This document shows positions 56,180-64,000 of a DNA stretch of 64,000 nucleotides, piece by piece. Within the stretch, counting starts at the first letter, position 1. Each line of letters starts with the position of its first letter. The position numbers and the translations under genes were made by a program. Under the pieces are notes generated by a model. That model ran no database searches. It saw nothing but the letters and a program-made list of their open reading frames with translations, and was not told the DNA's origin. Source of the stretch: Chrysopilus asiliformis (lineage: Eukaryota > Arthropoda > Insecta > Diptera > Rhagionidae); assembly GCA_964034945.1 (NCBI GenBank), contig OZ035964.1, positions 9,145,942 to 9,209,941 on the forward strand. The letters are read 5' to 3'.

Positions 56180-56570
56180 AAAAAAAATACGAGTAAATTG
56201 AATTTTTCCGGAGGGGTTTCTCGAATTTTAGGTATTTTTCCTGGAATTTTAACAGTTGTTACATGTCCAATCAAATAGTTAAGAATTCCAAAATCATTGA
56301 ATTTGTAGTATTTTAAGGAATTTGTGCATTAAGATCAGGAACGCGTCAAAAAAATGACGAGAAATGCCTAGAAAAACAGGAAAAAAATCCTCGTTGTTTA
56401 AACAAAGACGTCTAAGAATGCAAGAAAAATCCTTTTTCACAAGAAATACATCTCAAAAAATCTCATTATAAGTCTAAGAATCATTTTTTCTTCCAGAAAA
56501 ATATCTGAATTGATTTGGAAAATTTTTGTTGGCAAGGAAAAGATCTAAGAATGCAAAAAAAATATTTTTT
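56180..56570. repeat. Dispersed A-rich repeat, copy 1
   Basis: 'gatcaggaacgcgtcaaaaa', 'gaaatgcctagaaaaac', 'gacgtctaagaatgcaagaaaaat' and related lines recur at 62880-63200. Both copies share the preceding 'tatttttcctgaaattt' text. Class unknown. Confidence 0.5.
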
Positions 56571-56574
56571 AAAC

Positions 56575-57234
56575 ACAAAGACGATTTTGCCCCTAAACTA
56601 ACTTTTGAACCCATGTAGTTTTCACTTTGGTTGAGGAGTTTTTGGAAAGGGTACATTCTCTAGTTTTATCCATATATGGCTTCAAGAGCCATCGGATTGC
56701 AGGGGGATGGTGAGGGGTTAACGAACTTCCGCGTGGGCACAACTTCCATTTATGCCATGATTTCTGTGAAAAATCACGAGAAAGTTCGTTAACCCCTCAC
56801 CATCCCCCTGCAATTCGATGGCTCTTGAAGCCATATATGGATGAAACTACACGGATAGAAAAATAATAATAAATTTAACTACTTTATAATGGGAAATCGG
56901 GACTACCACTAAAATAGTTAATTTCAATTATCAAATAGTTACTTTCAATTGAAAAAATATTCAATTTAACTACAAAATAGTAAATTTTACTACTAAGAAG
57001 TTAAATCTCTAATAAAAATTGTCGATTTTGACTATTTTTGTAATTAAAATTAACTGTTTTAGTAATAGTCACGATTTCCCATTACAAAGTAGTTAAATTC
57101 ACTATTTTTTTCTCCGTATAGAGACTGTGCACTTTCCAAAAAGTCCTCAACCAAAGTGAAAACTATACGGGTTCAAAAGTTAACCCAGGGGCACGAAAAA
57201 CCCTATTTCTTGCATGGTTCTTTTCTCGAGCTTG
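56575..57234. mobile_element. Foldback MITE family, copy B
   Basis: Left end GATTTTGCCCCTAAACTAAC, right end GTTAACCCAGGGGCACGAAA then the GCATGGTTCTTTT terminus. The two long arms (CACTTTGGTTGAG..., ...CAACCAAAGTG; CCTCACCATCCCCCTGCAAT and its complement) make a hairpin of several hundred bp. The right arm is split by the TA-flanked element at 56850-57118. Confidence 0.75.
56850..57118. mobile_element. MITE nested in copy B, TA duplication
   Basis: CACGGATAGAAAAATAATAA at the left and ACTATTTTTTTCTCCGTA at the right are inverted ends. TTTAACTACTTTATAATGGG-AAATCG is repeated in reverse. Copy C reads 'gaaactagagactg' without interruption; copy B reads 'gaaacta' - element - 'tagagactg', which shows a TA duplication directly. 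Confidence 0.8.
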
Positions 57235-58049
57235 CTGTGCGATATTTACACGCGAATTGAGTATTACTTTATAGAAGACGGGGCAAACTTTATAGACGGG
57301 GAAAACAATGCCGGTATTGTTGATAAATAGCAACAAGTTAGGGAAAATTTGAAGGGTATTAAGATTTCAGCAATACGTAGAATAAAATAAAAATATATAA
57401 AAGATATAAGCAAATATAGTATAAAATCACTATACCCTTCAGATGCACCAAACGTTGATGCGGCATATTTTGCGATTAAAAGTAATTACTGATCGCGTAC
57501 ATTCAAAAATAGAAATACTATTCACTTAAAAATTTACTGACGTATTCATTACCGATTGGCGCACTTATATTTAATATATTTAGTAGTAAAAAAATTTGAT
57601 TTAAAAGATCTGTGCTAGTAAATATTAATATAAATTTTTGGCAGTGAAATTTTGTTTGCAAGATAATAGATCGAGCTTCGTATGATTTATTTTTCCCCTA
57701 AGTCAGTGTTTCCCAACAATTTTTTCCCACGCGCCCCTTTTTCAAAATTTACAGTTATAAATCTATTGGTGACGCCATTCTTCAATTTTGGTTATTGTAC
57801 AACCTTGTAAAAAACCTCTGATTTATTCGTTTTTAGTAGATCTGTTACTTTTATTATTTCCCAAAAAAAACATTATGTAAAAAAAGAGTCGTAGTATATA
57901 TCGCCGTGCCTCCTAAAAATGTTTCGGGACCCAGTAGTTAAGAAACCGTACTTCAAGTCACACCTCAAACATGTCAAAGGTTAGTAGAGTACCCAAAAAA
58001 AAATGTCAAAACTAATACCGAAAAAAATGTATACAAAAACAAGTTAAAA

Positions 58050-58210
58050 AATGTTTTTTTTTTTAAAAAGAGCATTTATTTTTTAAAAAAGTGCACTAAA
58101 AAAGAAATTATGATTTTTTGGGCGTTGTGTATCAGAAATAAAAGCAAGAAAAATATTTATTTTATTTTTTCAGTGCATTTCTAAAAAAAGTTTTTTTTTT
58201 AAATTTTTTT
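58050..58210. repeat. Degenerate relative of the 1178-1453 palindrome
   Basis: It shares 'gtgcactaaaaa', 'ttgtgtatca', and 'cagtgcattt' with the left-edge palindrome, but the loop is shorter and the arms have diverged. Confidence 0.5.
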
Positions 58211-58323
58211 TAACTTTTGGTTTTGTATCTTTTAGTCATTTTGTATTTGAATTATATGACTGAAAATCCAAAAAGACGTCTGTCTTTCGCCTCGCATATT
58301 TAAACTTTTTAGTCTTCGAATAT

Positions 58324-58775
58324 ATGAGGCGTTAAAAGCTAGAGTGGACCAACCCACATAATCGAGTTTTTGAAACTTTTCCACTCTGTACTATTGGGCC
58401 TTATTCTGTCGAAAAAAATTTCATTTTCATTTAGCTGAAAACTGAGTTTATGCGCACCAACTAGATGTGATTTCCAATAAATTTCCAAATGTCGAGTGGC
58501 AGAATACCAGTTTGTTGAAAATCACATCTAGTAGGTATGCAAAAACTCAGTTTTAAGCAAAATGGAAATTAAAATTTTTTCGACAGAATAAAGCCCATTA
58601 TTGACTGAAAATTTTTGGAAAAAAAAATCTGTGGACTTTATTACTCAATGTTGAAACGTTTTTTGGTGCATCCAAACATTTTTGTCTACAAACTCACTCG
58701 CAATAGTGATTCAAACACAAAAAAATTCACGATTTCGACATGTGGGTTGGTCCACTCTAGCTTTTAACGCCTCAT
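58324..58775. mobile_element. Inverted-repeat element with a nested MITE
   Basis: ATGAGGCGTTAAAAGCTAGA-GTGGACCAACCCACAT is matched by its perfect reverse complement at the right end. It is inserted in the reverse copy of the left-edge repeat family. A 201-bp MITE occupies its middle. Confidence 0.7.
58396..58596. mobile_element. 201-bp MITE, ATT duplication
   Basis: GGGCCTTATTCTGTCGAAAA is matched in reverse at the right end (...TTTTTTCGACAGAATAAAGCCC). ATT is outside both (58393-58395, 58597-58599). AAATCACATCTAGT and AACTCAGTTTT blocks are also inverted, so the element folds along most of its length. Confidence 0.75.
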
Positions 58776-59110
58776 ATGTCCTTACTTTTGACATATTCTT
58801 ACGGACTTTTTGACTCCAAAATTGGCTTTATCGACCCCAAGAACTTCCGGATGAGATTTTCTCCAGAATATTGCGGAAAAAGATATTCACATGATCCTTA
58901 CAGGACGTTCCGTTATCCTTACAGACTTCTTACGTCAGAATCGAATTCAGCGACACCGACAACCCCTAGAAGAGATTTTTCCCGAAAAATTTTAGACCAA
59001 GTAGTGAAAATATTATATTGTCATCGGACTTATCGGATGAGTGGAAGTTGGTCAATATTAGATTGGAAGATTTGACCCAGACAGACCGACAGATACGAAG
59101 GCAAACAAAA
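58776..59110 (-). repeat. Reverse copy of the 601-1170 repeat family
   Basis: 'gatccttacaggacgttccgttatccttacagacttc', 'cgaattcagcgacaccga' and 'catcggacttatcggatgagtgg' are reverse complements of text at 640-1130. Only one copy of the 122-bp unit remains. The 99-codon frame at 58776-59075 is a by-product. Confidence 0.6.
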
Positions 59111-60379
59111 TGAAAGGTTTTAAAAATCGGTGAAATTTTCGAAAACATTTTGCGATCACTTGAATGGTAGACTGGCATTCAAAGTAAACGAGTTAAAATC
59201 CGGTGCGGCGTTGATAATTCAGATTCTGCGTCAATGTTATTGACATATGTCAATTTCCAAGGTTACATAGTTTTTAAATTGCATTAAATTCACTAACCTT
59301 TAAACGTCATACATAACTGACTAATATTAATGCTAGTCGAAAGCTGATTGCAGATAGATTAATAGATTTATAGATACATACATATCACAGTATAGACAGA
59401 TGAGAAAAATGTCAAGTAATGTCTTTCAATTCGAGGAATACCAATTTAAAAGAAAAAAAAAGTTAATTGCAACATGTAAGAATAGCGTGTTAAGGACATG
59501 GTTTTTGATGTTAGATTAGCAGTTTGTAGTAGACATCAAAACAAATCCATAATTATTAATTTTTCTAATATTGTACGTAAAACTATTCATTTAAACTGTT
59601 TGTTTTCAATCAAAATATCGAAACTAAATTTTCTTACAAAAACATTTTTATGACTACGGATAAGACTTGAAAAAAAAAATGCCCACTCCAAATTATTGAA
59701 TCGTAGATTATGATAAATATTAAAAGTCGATCAAAAATCATCTTTATCAATATCAGAAAGGGAATGTAGATCAAGGTAGCATTAGAGAAAATTTAAAACG
59801 GGGTATTAAACATTTATCCTATTGGATTATAGCAAGGAACCAACGAAATTGAAATAATTATGTAGCCGTTAAGCTGCAAATCCGCACATTCGATAAAACT
59901 TGAAAGAGGAATTTGATAACGAGTGTTTAGATTTCATAAAGGTTTTTGTGAAATCTAATCAATAGCATAATGGCGGCTATATGGAAGAATAAGTAAAGCG
60001 CACCCATTATGAAAAAAGCCGAAAATCTACCCTCAAATGATAACAAATACACAATATTTTCTTGGTGATTTTTCCTCATTTTTTGAAAGGATTATTTTTT
60101 TTTCAAGAAATCACCGTTAGAAGAAAAATGTAGAAATAAAAAGTTCTGATGTGAACAACAAATGAGTTTCTTATACAAAATCTACATTTTTGCGCCACTT
60201 TTGAGTACACTATTTATTTCCCAAAAAAAAAACCAAGTTCTGTTTATTTAAAAGACACCATAGAGTGCGCCATTGGCAATATTTTGTTGGAAAATTATTT
60301 CATAATCGAAAGTGTGGTGCAAAACACTAAAGGCTAAAAGTTTTTAGATTTCAAGACCAAATCGAATAATCCGGGACAG

Positions 60380-60766
60380 AAAGAACCATGCAGGAAATAG
60401 CGTTTTTCGTGCCCCTGGGTTAACTTCTGAACCCGTGTAGTTTTCACTTTGGTTGAATACTTTTTGGAAAGGGCACAGTCTCTAGTTTCATCCATATATG
60501 GCTTCAAGAGCCACCGAATTGCAAGGGGGTTGGTGAGGGGTTAACGAACTTTCTCGCGATTTTTCATATGATTTCTGCCATGATTTCTGTGAAAAATCAC
60601 AAGAAAGTTCGTTAACCCCTCACCATCCCCCTGCAATTCGGTGGCTCTTGGAGCCATATATGGATGAAACTAGAGACTGTGCCCTTTCCAAGAAGTATTC
60701 AACCAAAGTGAAAACTACACGGGTTCAAAAGTTAGTTTAGAGGGGCAAAATCGTGCATCGTTCTTT
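60380..60766. mobile_element. Foldback MITE family, copy C (full hairpin)
   Basis: It starts AAAGAACCATGCAGGAAATA and ends GGGGCAAAATCGTGCATCGT-TCTTT. The two arms pair over about 170 bp with a loop near 60560-60590. CCTCACCATCCCCCTGCAAT and its reverse occur on the two arms. It is the best-preserved of three copies. Confidence 0.8.
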
Positions 60767-60767
60767 A

Positions 60768-60962
60768 CATTCCGGCGGGCCTAAATCCGAAGTTCTTTAA
60801 GTCGACAATTCGTTCTTTCAAACGTCTATTCATACAACCATATACACTTTTATTGGTCCTGTCCAACAACCGTTCTTGTGCCGTCAAAACCCAATATTTG
60901 TTCATGCATCTATGTATAATATCAAAATATTTATTCAAATCGGGGATATATTTTGCACACAA
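60768..60962 (-). CDS. Unassigned 65-codon frame beside a MITE
   Basis: On the minus strand the frame reads through KYIPDLNKYFDIIHRCMNKY, WVLTAQERLLDRTNKSVYG and LKERIVDLKNFGFRPAGM and then stops. The composition is balanced (Trp, Cys, His, Arg), unlike the AT-driven frames around it, so it looks like a real protein fragment. No family is recognised. TTATAAAG at its 5' side could be a splice acceptor. The stop abuts the terminus of the MITE at 60380-60766, so the end may be artificial. It may be an exon, a gene relic or part of an unknown transposon. Confidence 0.3.
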
Positions 60963-61098
60963 GAAAAATTGACTTTATAACACGAGAAGATTTTTTTTTG
61001 TCAGGGAAAACAACGAAAAACTTTAACAAAAAGCCCTTTTAATCATGAAAATGTCGAAAAATTACGCAGGGAAACTGATTTGATAAGGAACACTTCTA

Positions 61099-61644
61099 TC
61101 GGGTCTTTCAACAAAGACATAACAATTTTGTATTTAAATAAAACACAGAATATTTGAGATATCGGGCTGAAATTTATTCCAGGTGTAGTGGACATGTTAC
61201 ATTTAAGTAGGTATTAAATTCGATGTCGTTCACGTTTGCTGATTGATTCTTTGGAGCCAACTTTCCACCACTCTTCCAGACATATCGGCCGGAACGTTGG
61301 CAATTTTGCGTTCGATATTGTTCCTGAGCTCCTCTAACGATGTTGGCTTGTCGGCATAAACCAACGACTTAACATAACCCCATAAAAAGAAATCCAACGG
61401 CGTTAAATCGCATGAGCGAGGTGGCCATTCGACCGGACCATTTCTCGAGATTACACGATTACCGAACTTCTCCTTCAATAGATCAATTGTTTGACCAGCT
61501 GTGTGGCATTGCTCGTTCGTGAACTTCACCATGATAAAAATATAAACCTTGACTTACGTTTTAGCATTGCCAGATCATAAGAAAAGTTTTAGGGTGCGTT
61601 TTTATTAAAATACAAAATTGTTATGTCCTTGTTGAAAGACCCTT
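61099..61644 (-). mobile_element. Mariner-type deletion derivative, copy 2 (open frame)
   Basis: Ends GGGTCTTTCAACAAAGACAT / reverse complement, TA outside both. On the minus strand, 61532-61230 keeps an open frame of 100 codons. MVKFTNEQCHTAGQTIDLLK joins to NGPVEWPPRSCDLTPLDFFL-WGYVK and a carboxyl tail. It therefore looks like an in-frame internal deletion of a mariner-family transposase that retains the last DDE/D-box region but lacks the first two catalytic residues. It cannot be active alone. Confidence 0.8.
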
Positions 61645-62789
61645 TACAAATGTTATCATGTCGATTATGAAAAATGCCTGTAATCGCTTAGAAAGTTTCG
61701 TTTTGAAAAGACAACCTGAAAAAGGGCGAGGTGAACCCTGAAATCAGTGAAATATTGATCATATGTTACCCGAGCAAACGCAACCACCATTAAAACATAA
61801 AACCGTGATAGAACTGTCTGTCATTTTAATACGAAAAGTTATCATAAAAATCCTACTCATAGTTTTAGTATAACCTACAGTATTACATAACGAAGTGTAA
61901 ATTTGTTAATTCAAATTTCAAAATCGATCGATTTCCTTCTGCATAAAAGAAGTGCATGTTCGATATGGAAGTTATGTAGAGTGGCGCGAATACTGATCAT
62001 CACCGTCAATTGAATATAATCAATATAACAAACAAGAAATCGAATATTCAATCTTTTCGAATATCGTAATCGTGCTTATCTATAACAAGAAACACAGTTC
62101 GAATCGACCCATATATAAGATACCTCACAAGAAAATTGTATCGATCTAAACACGATCAATTATATTTATGTATTTATTTAAGTAATTCATCGAATCATGT
62201 AAATCTTATTATAACGATCAAAAAATGTGTCTTGGTTTTTTGTTTTTGTTTTATTTTACTTCGATTTCGTATGAAGACCAGCATGAGCAAGGAAAAAAAA
62301 TTATAGATAAATGATTGTATGTGCGATATAGTCCTAAATTTGTACATATTAAATTATTGCTAATGGTAGGTACCTTGACTTTAATTTGTCAAGACGTGAT
62401 AGGTTTCATAAAAAAAATGCTATTGTTAAACATTTGCCTGGGCAATCATCTCACATTAATATGATATCGTATTGTATGGACAAAATTGAATTACACGATC
62501 GCACTATGAACAAATGCATATAATTGAAACATCATTAATTCAAATCACGTTCATTTGACCTTTCGACATATGAGCAAACAAAATATGTACTCGTAAGTAC
62601 CTATAAAAAGAAAAATGATTTTTTTTATTCGTTTTGAGAAAATTTTAACAAAATCGAAAAACGAAAGTGGCCCGTCAAAACGGATAAACCTGGAGCCAAA
62701 TTTGAAAAAAATAGGTTAGCAACTCCAAAAACATAAGGCTTATAGCAGGGGAGGCGGCGAATTCGGCAGCGTCAAATTAGTTTTCTCAA

Positions 62790-63210
62790 CTTTACGTATT
62801 TTTCCTGAAATTTAACTAAACAATTACGTACCTACTAAAATATTCCCAAAAATTTCACACCATTGAAGGAAAATTCGGTCCTTGAGATCAGGAATGCGCC
62901 AAGAAATGGCGAAAAGACTAGGCAAATTGCTAGAAAAAACGGCGAAAAATTTTTCTTGGCGTCTCAGAATCTTTTTTTCTTTTAGAAAAATATCTAAACA
63001 GACTGAAAAAAAACTCGTTGACAAGAAAAAACATCTAAGAATCCAAGAAAAATCCTTGTTCACTAGAAAAACACCTAAAGAGGCTGAAAAAGTTTTTGTT
63101 GATAAGAAAAACGTTTAAGAATGCAAGAAAAATATTTTTCATCAGAAAAACATCTAGGAGGTTGCAAAAAAAATCTTTTTGACAAGAAAAACGTCTAAAA
63201 ATCAGGGTTG
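62790..63210. repeat. Dispersed A-rich repeat, copy 2
   Basis: Parallel to 56180-56570: 'gatcaggaatgcgccaagaaatggcg', and repeated 'gacaagaaaaacgtctaa' lines. The overlapping frames on both strands are low-complexity. Confidence 0.5.
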
Positions 63211-63811
63211 TTAAAAACTCGGGTTTAAAACAAACCCCAAACTACTGGATTTTTATGTTTTATTGAGCTTTTTGGGTTTTTTGGATTTTTTGTGACTAGC
63301 GTCAAATATAAAAAATTAATTATCTTGTATTATTGCAAAGAACAATTTAGCCACTAGTGAAAACCAATTTTCATGAGGATTTCATGAAAACCAATGATAG
63401 AATTTTTACTTTTTAAATAAAATGTGCCTATTTTGATCTAATATCGACAATTAAAACCAAAAATTTTTTGCTGGATTTTATTGGATGTTTTAATGATTTT
63501 TTAGTGTGATTTTTTCGGGTTTTTTTTTAAAAAAAGAATCCAGTGTGTTTTTTGGGCTGGGGAATATAATAACAATCCTGTTAAGAACGCAAAAAAAATC
63601 CCTTTTGATCAGAAAACCTTCTACATAAAATCTATGAAATGCCATTTTCCAGGGCGCATGTGGCAGCGTGAAATTATGGTCTCAAAAAGGACCAAACATG
63701 GCGGATAGCTGTGAGGTTCTCAATTATATTTTGACTTTGGTACCAGAAAACATGTAAAAAAATATGCCTGCGGCGCATGTTTTTTTCCAAGTTTTCGATA
63801 GTGGTATAGTT
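63211..63811. other. Intergenic/intronic AT-rich DNA
   Basis: Low-complexity 'ggttttttggattttt'-type text near 63260 and 63510. No gene or element ends seen. Confidence 0.35.
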
Positions 63812-64000
63812 TTTTATACCCGAATGATTAAACCAAAGGGTATACTCGTATTAAATTTGCCTTACCGTTTGTAACGCCAAGATCTCGTTATCACACACAA
63901 AAATGAATTACACCAGTGTGTTTAGAATGATAAAAATAATTAATTTCTGCATATCCGTCCGTCCGTCCGTCCGTCCGTCTGTCTGTCTGTCTGTCTGTCT
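63812..64000 (+). repeat. Mini-me-like element, cut by the window edge
   Basis: 'tttttatacccgaatgattaaaccaaagggtata', 'ccttaccgtttgtaacgccaagatc', 'caccagtgtgtttagaatgat' and a (GTCC)n(GTCT)n tract at 63955-64000 match the copies at 27340 and 30655. The element continues to the right. Confidence 0.65.

Larger units (their letters stand above)
53425..64000 (+). other. Mitf: Start of Mitf intron 5, continuing past the window
   Basis: Opens with GTAAGT. No exon encoding the DDVID block or the basic-helix-loop-helix (NDRIKELG-type text) was recognised in the remaining 10.6 kb, though a very short exon could be missed. The repeats inside are listed separately. 53425-53842, 57235-58020, 59110-60379 and 61645-62785 appear as AT-rich DNA without genes. 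Confidence 0.6.

Overview
The window is eukaryotic: AT-rich, intron-bearing insect DNA, most likely from a fly (Diptera). Two genes can be assembled exon by exon with matching splice phases. One is a complete hexokinase on the minus strand (six coding exons, 34660 down to 28528, 472 residues). The other is the 5' part of Mitf, the MITF/TFE-family bHLH-zipper factor, on the plus strand (five coding exons, 41901 to 53424, 679 residues). Its DNA-binding exons must lie past the right edge. The two genes are divergent, with about 7.2 kb between their start codons. Everything else I can explain is repeat DNA.

Layout. 1-5450: transposon relics, including a Helitron 3' end, a 122-bp tandem triplet, a palindrome, a TTAA-flanked piggyBac-like MITE (miniature inverted-repeat transposon) and nested inverted-repeat elements. 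5453-20158: one GC-rich minisatellite of about 14.7 kb built from a 41-bp unit. It runs in one orientation to about 10390 and in the opposite orientation afterwards, so the whole block is a giant inverted repeat. 20216-20375: a pyrimidine-only tract. 21909-24641: a 2.7-kb Tc1-like transposon carrying a Harbinger MITE and a LINE fragment, the latter with its own MITE. 26174-27720: further MITE and GTCT-type repeats. 28528-34660: hexokinase, with a repeat-filled 3.2-kb intron. 34661-41900: the divergent upstream region. 41901 to the right end: Mitf exons, with introns packed with MITEs of the piggyBac, hAT, Harbinger, Helitron and mariner types, and a 5'-truncated LINE.

The stand-out structure is the minisatellite. 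Variant units near the centre occur in mirrored order on the two sides, and a second unit type caps both outer ends. The two unit types differ by a paired change that keeps a 7-bp dyad inside every unit. Its very long open reading frames follow from a 41-bp unit without stop codons and are not evidence of a protein. A transcript crossing the centre would fold into a kilobase-scale hairpin, so a hairpin small-RNA locus is a reasonable but untested idea. An assembly join at the centre must be excluded first.

The two genes are ordinary conserved loci: a glycolytic entry enzyme and a lysosome/nutrient-response transcription factor. Their placement side by side need not mean a functional link. No rRNA, tRNA or CRISPR locus was recognised.
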